Shown here: piece by piece, positions 24,555 through 32,520 of the stretch | Layout of the letters: each line of letters opens with the position of its first letter | How positions within the stretch are numbered: position 1 is the first letter of the stretch | Assembly (NCBI GenBank): GCA_022843445.1 | Contig: JALHNS010000008.1 | Coordinates: forward strand, 1 to 48,841 | DNA length: 48,841 nucleotides | Source: Gemmata sp. | GTDB taxonomy: Bacteria > Planctomycetota > Planctomycetia > Gemmatales > Gemmataceae | Direction: 5' to 3' | Program-made: the position numbers and the translations under genes | The notes under the pieces: generated by a model | Told to the model about the DNA's origin: nothing | The model's database searches: none | What the model saw: only the letters and a program-made list of their open reading frames with translations

Positions 24555-25701
24555 CCCCGACCTGAAGCGGCTGCGCGACGAGGGGTACGCGGTCCAAGTG
24601 CGGTCGAACCACGTTCTGGTGGGTAACGTGCCGTACGCCAACCACCGGTGCGAGGTCGCGCGGGGCACGCTCGTCTGCGAGTTGACCCTCGCGGGCGAGG
24701 TGACCGCCGCCCCGGGCACGCACATCATGCTGTTCGCCGGCGACCACCCGTGCAACAAAGACGGGACCGAGATCGCGCAGATCAAGCACGGCAGCGAGCG
24801 GCAGGACCTCGGCGACGGTCTGGTGGTGAAACACTCCTTCTCGAACAAACCACCGGGCGGTTACCCCGACTACTACCAGAAGTTCGTCCGGTACATCGAG
24901 ATCATCTCGCACCCGGCCCGTGCGCTCGACCCAGAGGCGCGGGCGAACGACTTTTCCCCTGTAGCGGAGTTGGCGGACGAGTCGGTGTTCAACTACTGCG
25001 ACACCGCGACCAGCCGGGCCGGCATCTCCGCCGCGACAAACAGGCTTGCCGCCGGACCTGTGGCGATTGTGGGATTGGGCGGGACGGGCTCGTACGCGCT
25101 GGATCTCGTCGCCAAAACGCCGGTGCCCGCGATCCACCTGTTCGACCGGGATCGGCTGTTCAACCACAACGCCTTCCGGAGCCCCGGCGCGCCGACGTTG
25201 GCGCAACTCGGTGAGAAGCCGTTCAAGGTGGATTACTTCGCTGGCATCTACTCCCGAATGCACCGCGGCATCGTCCCGCACCAGTACTTCGTCGATGGCT
25301 CAAACGTCTCCGAACTGCGCGAGATGGGATTCGTGTTCCTCTGCCTCGACCGCGGCGCGGACAAGAAGCAAATCGTGGAGCCGCTCGTCGCGTGGGGCGT
25401 GCCGTTCGTCGATGTGGGGATGGGCGTCGAACTCGTAGACGGACAATTGGGCGGAATCCTACGGGTCACGATGGTCACGCCGGCGAAGAACGACCATGTG
25501 CCAGTCCGAATCTCGTTCGCCGAGGGCGGCGAAGACGACTACTCCAGCAACATTCAGATCGCCGACCTGAACGCGCTGAACGCGGCGCTCGCGGTCGGCC
25601 GCTGGAAGAAATACGCCGGGTTCTACCGGGACCTCGACCGGGAGCACCACAGCACATACACGACCGACTGCCACATGCTCAATGGAGAGGACCGGGTATG
25701 A
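24529..25701 (+). CDS. E1-like ThiF-family adenylyltransferase with N-terminal extension
   Basis: 390 residues. The C-terminal ThiF/E1 domain starts at ~175: GLGGTG (182-187) nucleotide loop, DRD at 206-208, Arg217 in NHNAFRSPG and Lys233, all standard ATP and Mg contacts. It would adenylate the Ubl C-terminus. The N-terminal ~165 residues (HPCNKDGTEI, SFSNKPPGGYPDYYQKF, IEIISHPARALDP) match the extension found on ThiF proteins of this operon type (I recall it as DUF6791), possibly an E2-like conjugating domain; Cys75 is a candidate but unproven. The CxxC zinc pairs of ThiF/MoeB are absent. It overlaps its neighbours by 26 and 4 bases. Confidence 0.88.
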   Translation: MSQRPVSLSPDLKRLRDEGYAVQVRSNHVLVGNVPYANHRCEVARGTLVCELTLAGEVTAAPGTHIMLFAGDHPCNKDGTEIAQIKHGSERQDLGDGLVVKHSFSNKPPGGYPDYYQKFVRYIEIISHPARALDPEARANDFSPVAELADESVFNYCDTATSRAGISAATNRLAAGPVAIVGLGGTGSYALDLVAKTPVPAIHLFDRDRLFNHNAFRSPGAPTLAQLGEKPFKVDYFAGIYSRMHRGIVPHQYFVDGSNVSELREMGFVFLCLDRGADKKQIVEPLVAWGVPFVDVGMGVELVDGQLGGILRVTMVTPAKNDHVPVRISFAEGGEDDYSSNIQIADLNALNAALAVGRWKKYAGFYRDLDREHHSTYTTDCHMLNGEDRV

Positions 25702-26153
25702 CGCCGGAGATCGTTCTCACGCACCGGTTCGTCTGCGCCATCCCCGAGGTGCTCGAAGAGCGGACGGTCTATGTGTCGATCGAGTTCGCGACCGCCGTCC
25801 ACAAGTGCTGCTGCGGGTGCGGGCGGGAGGTGGTCACGCCCCTGTCGCCGATGGACTGGTCGCTGGTCTTCGACGGCGAGACGGTCTCGCTCGATCCGTC
25901 GGTTGGGAACTGGAACCTGCCCTGCCGATCCCACTACTGGATTCGGCGGAATCGGGTGTATTGGGCGCGGGGGTGGTCGCGCGAGCAGATCGAAGCCGGC
26001 CGCACCGCCGACGCGCGGGCGAAAGCGGAGTATTACGGACCTAGGGCAACCAAGACCGAACCGCTTGGGCCTCAGCCTCCTCCGACTGCCTCCGAACCTG
26101 CGCAGCCGGACGGCTTCTGGGACCGGTGGAAGCGCTGGCTGTTCGGCGCATAG
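25698..26153 (+). CDS. DUF6527 family protein (possible deconjugating peptidase)
   Basis: 151 residues; its ATG overlaps the E1 stop (ATGA). The sequence carries the DUF6527 marks: a Cys cluster CCCGCG (37-42), SLDPSVGNW (64-72), and PCRSHYWIRR (75-84), where Ser78-His79 follow a conserved Cys. Metal binding by the Cys residues is likely. Family knowledge: DUF6527 is the regular last gene of multi-ubiquitin operons, and recent work on bacterial ubiquitin-like (Bub-type) operons proposes a protease/deubiquitinase role; I state this from memory and with caution. The last 35 residues are Pro-rich with a Trp-rich end. It is the last gene of the operon. Confidence 0.85.
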   Translation: MTPEIVLTHRFVCAIPEVLEERTVYVSIEFATAVHKCCCGCGREVVTPLSPMDWSLVFDGETVSLDPSVGNWNLPCRSHYWIRRNRVYWARGWSREQIEAGRTADARAKAEYYGPRATKTEPLGPQPPPTASEPAQPDGFWDRWKRWLFGA

Positions 26154-26473
26154 GCGTCGGGTTCGTTCGCCTGTCAACCAGTTCCTTCTTGTGGTTTTCG
26201 CCAAAGGCGAATTCGCCGACGGCGTGTGCAAAGTTGGTTGGAGAAATGCTAATTTTCCGCAGTTTCGAGGGGGATGTCGCAGAGGGAACGAGCAGCCCTC
26301 GAAGCATTCGGAGCGTAAGATGTGCTCAGGCAAGCGGTTGGGGAAAAAAAGAAGGGGCGGGAATCGAAATTCCCGCCCCTCACGCATTTCGTGGGGCTAG
26401 CAGCGTTTGAATGGCCAAGGCCATTTGCACACGGGGTCGCCCCTTAGGTTGGTAGTGTAAGATAATACGAACC
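26154..26473. other. Intergenic, two hairpins
   Basis: This 320-base gap separates the ubiquitin-like operon from the HEPN-like gene. It holds a short hairpin (TTCGCC-AAA-GGCGAA, 26197-26211) and the strong hairpin given separately. No gene is seen. Confidence 0.5.
26353..26380. terminator. Strong hairpin terminator
   Basis: AGGGGCGGGAAT, the loop CGAA, and ATTCCCGCCCCT form a perfect 12-bp stem. A run of seven A lies a few bases to its left, so it has the form of an intrinsic terminator for minus-strand transcription and may also stop the plus-strand ubiquitin-like operon. Confidence 0.7.
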
Positions 26474-28072
26474 ATGCCAACAGTCAAGGACAACGAACTG
26501 GTTTTAGCCATCCGGATGCGCGAGCTTTGCCGGCCGCCAAGTGCTTGGAATCGTGCCCTATGGTCGGTGTCGGCTCAGACAGCTTTGCGCGAAGTGCTCG
26601 AAGCTGCAAAAGTGCGCCGAGACGGCATTCTGTCGGACGCTTCTCTCACGAATCTGCAGCACACCACGGCCGTGCTTCTCGGAAAAGATCCGGGGCTCGG
26701 AGATGCCGTCGCCCGAAAACACCTGCAGACTGCTTTGCAGAATGGAAAAGCCGTTGTCACTCCCGGCTCGTTATCGGCAGCGACAATCGATCAAGTCGTG
26801 CAGGATCTGGACTCGCAATACCTGCCGCGTTGGGCGACGTCCATCAACGCTGGGGTAGCCGACGCGGTTATAGAGCAGTGCGCTCGGAGTGTCGTCAGCC
26901 ACCTGTTGAATCGAGGCCACAGCCGACAGTGCGTAGCCGACAGAATCCGTGACGCAGTGCTGAAACCCGCCTCGACCATCACCAGAGCAAGTGACCTGAT
27001 CCTTGATTTGCAAACCCTCGCCAACCAGCCGAACACCGAATACGAGGCCGTCTTCCCGGTTAGTTCGGCGCCGGACAGCAAAAAAACGAACTCACCGGGC
27101 TGGATGCACGGTGCCGCACTCGTTGGGTGGATGAACACGAACGCGATTCCGGACTTTGAGGCAAATGAGCGCGTCAGCGGAGCTGTCACGTTCAAGGTGA
27201 CGGCTCGGGATCGCCCCGCGGCGGAGCACACCGCTGCAGCCCGGTTCGCGGTGATCCGCGATCGCGCGATGCTGAGCGCCAGACTGCCAATCGTGTCTCT
27301 CGGGTACTTTTGGCTTTCGGGTTCACCCCAGAAAGCGTCCATTGATCCGCAATCGCGCGGGGTTGAGGTGGCTTCGATCGGACGGCAGGACAAGATTTAT
27401 TCCACCGATGATAGCATCCCGAATATTGAGCGGTCGATCGCATTGCTCGCCGAACTTCACCACGGCCCTTCTTCGGCTGCGGTCACCAGCGGTTGGGCGG
27501 CGGTCGAGTCGCTTGCCATGGGGCCAGCAGAAGACGCTGACCGGATCGAAACCGCAGTTCGAATAGCAGCCTTGGTAACAGCCTCGTTCGTCAGGGCGGA
27601 GTTGACAACGCTTGCGTACTCCTACGCAAAGTCGAATAAGGACGCGCTCGCCGTGGAAATTAAGAGCGCTGCGAACAACAAAGAGCGGTGCGAGAAAATC
27701 ATGGCGCGACTCCAGACGGCGCCGCTACCTACATTCGGCCGGGTGGAAGATGCCGCCGGTGCGAAGCGTATGGTTCAACTGTTGAATGATCCGGTCACGA
27801 CACTCAAGCGAATCAACCAGTACATCGAATGCGCCTTAAGACGCCTCTATCGGCTTCGAAACCTCGTGGCTCACGGCGCGCGAACAGACTTTATCGCTCT
27901 GGAAGCTGGTGTTCGAGCCGCCGCGCCGATCGTTGGCGCCGCGTTTGACCGGATCTACCACGCGAGCACATCCCAAGGACTCAGCCCCGTCGAGCTAATC
28001 GCCAAAGCGCAACTGCGAATCGCGATGCTGGACGCAGCTCAGGTGGCTGGCCTGCTGAATCTTCTTGATTGA
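26474..28072 (+). CDS. Large protein with an RNxxxH HEPN-like C-terminus
   Basis: 532 residues, no signal peptide and no membrane helix. The C-terminal region has CALRRLYRLRNLVAHGARTD; Arg462-Asn463-x3-His467 is the RxxxxH form of HEPN RNase-type domains ('YRxRNxxVHxG' as in Apea-like proteins), preceded by long helices (TLKRINQYIECALRRLY). A central stretch (GWAAVESLAMGPAEDADRIE) resembles the start of the same helical domain. The N-terminal ~330 residues are unrecognised. HEPN proteins of this type act in defence and abortive infection, and the gene sits in a defence-like island. Function is inferred; a purely structural helical role is possible. Confidence 0.6.
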   Translation: MPTVKDNELVLAIRMRELCRPPSAWNRALWSVSAQTALREVLEAAKVRRDGILSDASLTNLQHTTAVLLGKDPGLGDAVARKHLQTALQNGKAVVTPGSLSAATIDQVVQDLDSQYLPRWATSINAGVADAVIEQCARSVVSHLLNRGHSRQCVADRIRDAVLKPASTITRASDLILDLQTLANQPNTEYEAVFPVSSAPDSKKTNSPGWMHGAALVGWMNTNAIPDFEANERVSGAVTFKVTARDRPAAEHTAAARFAVIRDRAMLSARLPIVSLGYFWLSGSPQKASIDPQSRGVEVASIGRQDKIYSTDDSIPNIERSIALLAELHHGPSSAAVTSGWAAVESLAMGPAEDADRIETAVRIAALVTASFVRAELTTLAYSYAKSNKDALAVEIKSAANNKERCEKIMARLQTAPLPTFGRVEDAAGAKRMVQLLNDPVTTLKRINQYIECALRRLYRLRNLVAHGARTDFIALEAGVRAAAPIVGAAFDRIYHASTSQGLSPVELIAKAQLRIAMLDAAQVAGLLNLLD

Positions 28073-28412
28073 AAATCAGCAACGTGGTTGGCTGCTCCTG
28101 TCGCATTGATCTTCGCATTTCAATGCCTGCAGCTGCCCTTTCGCGCCGTCGCCGTCGGAGTGTGCCGTGTGCGGGGTATTTCGTCCGTCGAGGACGCCCG
28201 CACGCGGCGCGCGGAGGCGGCAAAAGCGCGGGCTTCGGTCTTCACACCCGCCGCTTGAGCCAGAGGAGGAGCCGGAGCGGGGGTTACCACTCTGCCACAG
28301 GCTCGAGCTTCTTTAACGATTTCTGCCACTCGCCTTCATTTCTGCTGCGTGCGAGCCGATCATTAGTTATTGTTACTAATCCCGCCAGATTCAGCGCACT
28401 AACCCTTCGGCC
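28073..28412. other. Intergenic, weak relative of repeat B
   Basis: A 340-base gap before the ATPase operon. The only feature seen is TTCTGCCACTCGCC around 28321-28334, weakly like the two intergenic copies of repeat B. The short open frames lack a ribosome site. It probably holds the operon's promoter; AT-rich bases (ATTAGTTATTGTTACTAATC, around 28362-28381) lie 30-50 bases before the start codon. Confidence 0.4.
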
Positions 28413-29285
28413 ATGAACACAACTGCCCCTTCGGGATCGCTCCTCACCGTTGCCGTCGTCGAGGGCCTGCACTCCGCCGCCGTCCGCGGACGAACCGATT
28501 TGGTGGAGACGACCGTCTCCGGCCTCGCCGATGCTACGCTGCCGGGGTTGATCGAATACCTCTGCCTTCGCCATTCAACGGCACAAAGCCTTCAGTTGCC
28601 GCCGCTGCCCCCGCCGGTTCGCACTTCGCCTCTCGGGCGGGCGCTTTCACAGGTGGCCTGCCCGTTCGGTCTTCGAACCTCGGGCTGGTCACCGACGAAT
28701 GGGAGCGTGAATCCTAGCGAAGCCGAATTCTTCGTCTTGAACACCGAGGCCGAGTACGAAGGTCACGACTACCGGTTGTTCGAGACACGTTGGGCACGAG
28801 CCGCGGAAGCAATCGGACTTCGCGCGACGCAAAGCAGTATGCAGCTCGCCATGACCGCGATGACCGAGAACGTAATTCTGCACGCGGAGTCCCCGGTCGG
28901 CCTTCTCGTTGGGTACCGGATGTTGGAAACCGCCGTGCTCTTTACCGTTGCCGACTTGGGGCGCGGTGTGCTGGGTAGCCTTCGGACGAACTTCGACTAC
29001 CAGAACCTTCAGCACCCACGCGACGCGCTTCGACTCGCCCTTCACGAGGGCGTGAGCCGATTAGGAACCGGGAACGGCTTCGGCTTTCGCAACCTGTTCC
29101 GCGCACTCGCGAGCCAGAACGGAACGCTCCGGTTCCGAACCGGGAGCGTTTGCATCACAATGGACGGGCAGAATTTTGAAGCCGATCTCGGCGAAGAGAC
29201 ATTTCCCGAACTGCTAGCAGGATTTCAAGTTACGATGTGCTGCCGCAAGTCTACCCACCCTATTTCCGCCGCTCCGCTCCTCTGA
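28413..29285 (+). CDS. GHKL/histidine-kinase-like ATPase
   Basis: 290 residues. The C-terminal half has the Bergerat ATP-binding signs: the N-box AMTENVILHAES (Glu152, Asn153), the G1 box DLGRGV (181-186), and the G2-like GTGNGFGFRNL (218-228). No histidine-phosphotransfer or kinase core is present, so it resembles stand-alone HATPases of the SpoIIAB/RsbW anti-sigma class or of defence operons. The N-terminal ~125 residues are unrecognised. The next gene encodes a STAS-like protein, the usual partner of such ATPases (SpoIIAA/SpoIIAB logic). The ribosome site is weak. Confidence 0.75.
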   Translation: MNTTAPSGSLLTVAVVEGLHSAAVRGRTDLVETTVSGLADATLPGLIEYLCLRHSTAQSLQLPPLPPPVRTSPLGRALSQVACPFGLRTSGWSPTNGSVNPSEAEFFVLNTEAEYEGHDYRLFETRWARAAEAIGLRATQSSMQLAMTAMTENVILHAESPVGLLVGYRMLETAVLFTVADLGRGVLGSLRTNFDYQNLQHPRDALRLALHEGVSRLGTGNGFGFRNLFRALASQNGTLRFRTGSVCITMDGQNFEADLGEETFPELLAGFQVTMCCRKSTHPISAAPLL

Positions 29286-29367
29286 AATGGCCCAAAATCC
29301 GCAACTTGCCCTTGTCTAGGAAATGGCGTTCGGAAATAATGTCACTGGAATCGGTGACGGAGGTGAG

Positions 29368-29985
29368 ATGGAAGGTTCAATCTCTCTTCGGCAGACCCTC
29401 GGGTCGCCCTTGCGAGGGAAACTTGACGGTCGGCAACACTTCGGGCTGCTGTGTGCGGCCTTGAGCGGGGTCCGCCCGAGCGGAGTTGTTTCGGTTGATT
29501 TTTCCGGCATCGAGGACGTGTCCGCCTCGTGGATTGCGGCGACGGCGCTTCCCCTGTTGACTTGGTCGGCAGCGCCCGAAACCGATCTTTACCCGGTCTT
29601 CGCCGGAATCTTGGGAAACGAAAAGCGCTGGGAAGATGAGTTCGAGTTGGTCGCCAACCGCGCCTGCGCGGTGTTCATGGCGGTGGAAGCGGATGGGCGC
29701 GCGAAACTCATCGGCACCCTCGACCCGATCTTGGTCGAAACTCTTCAAGCCGTGCAGAAGCACCGTGAGGTGACGGGGGCGGGTCTGAAGCGGCTGTTCA
29801 CCACCGAGAACATCGGGGCGACGGCTTGGAGCAACCGGCTGAAGGATTTGCACACGAAACGGTTGGTGCGCAGGACGACGCGCGGGCGCGAGCAGGTCTA
29901 CACGACCGTGTTGGAGGTCAACTTCGATGGGGCAGCAAGTTCAGGAATCCCAGATCGCAAATTACCGGCGGCGGATGCAACGTGA
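29368..29985 (+). CDS. STAS-like domain fused to a winged helix
   Basis: 205 residues from an ATG with an excellent GGAGGTGAG site; an ATG 45 bases upstream is less likely. Residues ~15-60 carry KLDGRQHFG and VVSVDFSGIEDVSASWIA, the pattern of STAS-like (DUF4325-type) domains, where 'DFxGIxxVSxSWI' surrounds the phosphorylatable or contact loop. The C-terminal half (VTGAGLKRLFTTENIGATAW, then SNRLKDLHTKRLVRR, and TTRGREQVYTTVL) is a MarR-like winged helix. The fusion suggests a DNA-binding output governed by the ATPase upstream. The next gene overlaps its 3' end by 59 bases. Confidence 0.7.
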   Translation: MEGSISLRQTLGSPLRGKLDGRQHFGLLCAALSGVRPSGVVSVDFSGIEDVSASWIAATALPLLTWSAAPETDLYPVFAGILGNEKRWEDEFELVANRACAVFMAVEADGRAKLIGTLDPILVETLQAVQKHREVTGAGLKRLFTTENIGATAWSNRLKDLHTKRLVRRTTRGREQVYTTVLEVNFDGAASSGIPDRKLPAADAT

Positions 29986-30295
29986 GGCTCCCGCATCGCG
30001 AATGCGTTCGCTGTTCGAGCAAAACGACGCGCTGAAGCAGACCTACACGGTCGTCGCTTCGAACGGCGAATGTTTGGCCGCGGGCCAAAAGGTCCACGCC
30101 GTGCTCTCGCCTGACGCCTCAGCCCACTTCGTGGTCACGAACTGCGAGGGCAGGCAGGTCGGCGTCATTCGCGACGAGTCCGGCCGCGTGTTGGCCGAGG
30201 CGCTCCGCCAGAACCAGCTCTGCGCCGTTTCACTCACCGTGACGATTGTCGTGCCGGTTGTCGGCGATGCTCGCGTTCAAGTCATCCCGGAGTAA
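29927..30295 (+). CDS. Small unknown protein of the ATPase/STAS operon
   Basis: 122 residues. The ATG has GGAGG 9 bases before it and lies inside the end of the STAS-like gene, in another frame; later in-frame ATGs lack a ribosome site. The first ~40 residues are charged and helical, the rest beta-rich (TYTVVASNGECLAAGQKVHA, VSLTVTIVVPVVGDARVQVI). No family is recognised. It is 6 bases upstream of the DUF4417 gene and so clearly belongs to the same operon. Confidence 0.65.
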   Translation: MGQQVQESQIANYRRRMQREAPASRMRSLFEQNDALKQTYTVVASNGECLAAGQKVHAVLSPDASAHFVVTNCEGRQVGVIRDESGRVLAEALRQNQLCAVSLTVTIVVPVVGDARVQVIPE

Positions 30296-30301
30296 CATCA
30301 C

Positions 30302-31369
30302 ATGGCGAACGTGGCGGAGGTGCAGCGAAAGGTTTCGCTGCCGGTGATCAGTTCGTGCAAGGAGTGCTATTGGATCGAACCGTGCGGCGGGTATCACGAC
30401 CGCGAGGGCCTGTTCTGGAACACCTGTTTTGAGAAGCACTGCTGCGGAGGCAAAGCCGAATGTAACTATCTTTGCCCCGCGAACTCTCGATACATCCAGA
30501 TGCTCAACGAGGTCGAAGGACTCCGATTCAACGATCTTCCGGCTCTTGCTCAGCGGAAGCTCGCAATGCCGGAGTACATCCCGTCAGTGCTCCATCACTC
30601 GCTCCACACCGAACCGCTGAACATTCCCTTCGTCGCGATCCCGCCGAAGGAGGTACTTCGGATTCGGAGCGGTCACATGGAACTGGTGGCGTCAAACGCG
30701 ACTGACCTGCGGCATCGCCTCCTGCTGTCGCCGCAAACGAAGATCGCGCTCAACTGCATCCAGCAGGACAACGAAATCGAGAAGTTGTGGGAATACTGGG
30801 TTCAGGACGACATTCCTTGCCAACTCGCTACCCTCGGGATCGATGCGGTGATCGCGCCGAACTTCTCGCACTTGCGCGGGGTGCCGCGAACCGAGATCCT
30901 CGGCAACCGGATGCGGCACCTGATGTGTGCGCGCGACATGGATGCCGCAGGCCTGAACGTCATCCCTCACCTCAGTGTGGTCGATCCGCAAGACTGGGAT
31001 TTCTGGCGCGAGTGGCTGAAACGCAACCCAGAAGTCAAGCGCGTCGCTTTTGAATTTCAAACGGGTTACAAAATCCGCATGGACGGGCTCGACGCGATCG
31101 GGCGGCTGGCTTGTGTCCAACAGGCGATCAACCGGGAATTGCACGTCATCGCGGTAGGCGGGACGCAATACCGCGATGAAATTCGCTCGCTGTTCAATGC
31201 GAGCACGTTCATCGACGCCACCCCGTTCTCGAAAACAGTGCGCCGCCAGAGGGGGCGTATTTCCGCTGGTCAACTGGCGTGGAGCCCGTGGGAAACGGAA
31301 GATGGTGAGATGTTGGACGAACTGTTCGCAAATAACTTCCGAGTGTACACGGCGTGGATGAGCAACTGA
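30302..31369 (+). CDS. DUF4417 protein with a Cys-rich N-terminus
   Basis: 355 residues. The N-terminus has eight cysteines in 40 residues (Cys19, 22, 28, 42, 47, 48, 54, 58), likely a zinc- or iron-sulfur-binding module. The rest fits DUF4417: WEYWVQDDIPCQLATLGIDA, then APNFSHLRGVPRTEILGNRM and AGLNVIPHLSVVDPQDWDFW, a TIM-barrel-like alternation of strands and helices as in predicted phosphate- or nucleotide-acting enzymes. No radical-SAM CxxxCxxC is present. It is the last gene of the ATPase/STAS operon. The enzymatic role is unknown; context suggests an effector or RNA/nucleotide-modifying enzyme (inference). Confidence 0.75.
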   Translation: MANVAEVQRKVSLPVISSCKECYWIEPCGGYHDREGLFWNTCFEKHCCGGKAECNYLCPANSRYIQMLNEVEGLRFNDLPALAQRKLAMPEYIPSVLHHSLHTEPLNIPFVAIPPKEVLRIRSGHMELVASNATDLRHRLLLSPQTKIALNCIQQDNEIEKLWEYWVQDDIPCQLATLGIDAVIAPNFSHLRGVPRTEILGNRMRHLMCARDMDAAGLNVIPHLSVVDPQDWDFWREWLKRNPEVKRVAFEFQTGYKIRMDGLDAIGRLACVQQAINRELHVIAVGGTQYRDEIRSLFNASTFIDATPFSKTVRRQRGRISAGQLAWSPWETEDGEMLDELFANNFRVYTAWMSN

Positions 31370-31405
31370 TCCCAGAAACGGCACTGACCCCAAAGCAGTC
31401 GCCTC

Positions 31406-31451
31406 ACACCGGGCGAGTATTGATGCCTCCACTGCGGCACCATTTGGTGTC
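31406..31451 (+). repeat. Dispersed repeat A, copy 2
   Basis: Nearly the same 46 bases as 13675-13720, including the identical first 23; here the 'TPGEY stop' codons have no gene in front of them. It begins 37 bases after the DUF4417 stop. The bases before it (CGGCACTGACCCC, 31379-31391) resemble those before copy 1 (ACGGTACTGACACC) with an intervening insertion. Confidence 0.7.
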
Positions 31452-31768
31452 GGCAAGCGATCGATTCCAACACCCGCCGCTGTTGCGACGAGCGAATTTC
31501 TCATTGCCCGGATCAAACTGCGCGAGACGCGCGAGCCAGCGACCTTGGAACTGCTTGATCGGCCACCGGCCGGTTAGCCAAACGAGACGAGCGAGTCTCT
31601 CGAATTGGAAGTGAGCGGCTAAAGGGAAGGGATGCGACCTTCGGTTCCGTAGCGGGATGCTCGCAAGCACCGTGGCGCAGCAAACTGCTCTGGGGCTTCT
31701 TGACAAACGCGCTGGGGAAGTATGAACCTCCAAGTAACTCGCCAACAGTCTATTTTGGCGCGGATTGA

Positions 31769-31806
31769 CGTGGTTTGTTGCGAATTCTCTGCCACTTCTC
31801 TGCCAC
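31769..31806 (+). repeat. Dispersed repeat B, copy 2
   Basis: CGTGGTTTGTTGCGAATTCT and the following 18 bases match 21263-21300 at most positions and in the same orientation. It lies about 320 bases beyond repeat A copy 2. The tandem TCTGCCAC motif is repeated within it (TCTGCCACTTCTCTGCCAC). Confidence 0.5.
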
Positions 31807-32520
31807 AACGCTGTAAATGACTGTCGCTTGGCCTTGCTTCGTGCCACCGCGACAAAGAACTGCCGTGGCTCTTCTCGAATCAGATCAGGGGGTTGATCCA
31901 CGCGGCGAGAGGCTGAAGCTGTTAGGGACGGGTCATCAGCAAAGCCGGTCGCGAATAGCCAGTTCGCACCCGACAGCAAACCCCGGCGCACGCCAGATCG
32001 TTTTGCGATACAGGAACAACATCGCCTCGGCACATCCGGCGCACTCGCTCTCCGCGGATCAATTCGAAACGCCTGCCAAAAACGGCGCGAAAAATGTCAG
32101 ACCGATGTCAAATCGGCAGTCGTGTAAAGATAGAGGAGGGTGAAAGAAAAAAGTAGAGAGGCGCAAATCCAATCTTAACGTGCTGTTATGGAAAATCGAC
32201 AAATACGTGCGCAGATTGGCACGTGAATTGAATCGCGACCCGAGAACGGAACACTATGCACGCACAGTGAGGGAATACTGGTAGGTGAGATATAGAACGC
32301 GACCAAGCCGGAAAGGAATTTTTTGAAAATTTCCCCAGCCGACATTGACTCGGCGTTCGACAGTGGCGGCCTCCCGGAGAAAATCATCAGGAATCGACGG
32401 TCTCGGCCGCCCACTTTCCAGCGACCCCGCCCCTTCCACAATGCCTTCCCTTGTTGGCTTTTTCCGTGAGCCGCGCCGACGTGGTGGCGGTCACGTTTTG
32501 CTTCCTCGGAGGTTCCTCGA

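Larger units (their letters stand above)
31370..32520. other. Long gene-poor region
   Basis: 1.15 kb without a supported gene, between the DUF4417 gene and the MBL-fold gene. A minus-strand frame of 209 codons (31404-32033) lacks a ribosome site and a recognisable domain. The region holds one copy each of repeats A and B and ends in an AT-richer stretch (32080-32340) that may contain the promoter of the MBL gene. Decayed genes are the likely content. Confidence 0.5.

Noticed and set aside
31404-32033. A 209-codon minus-strand gene
   Set aside because: No ribosome site, no recognisable domain, and it spans both repeats A and B; more likely decayed sequence.
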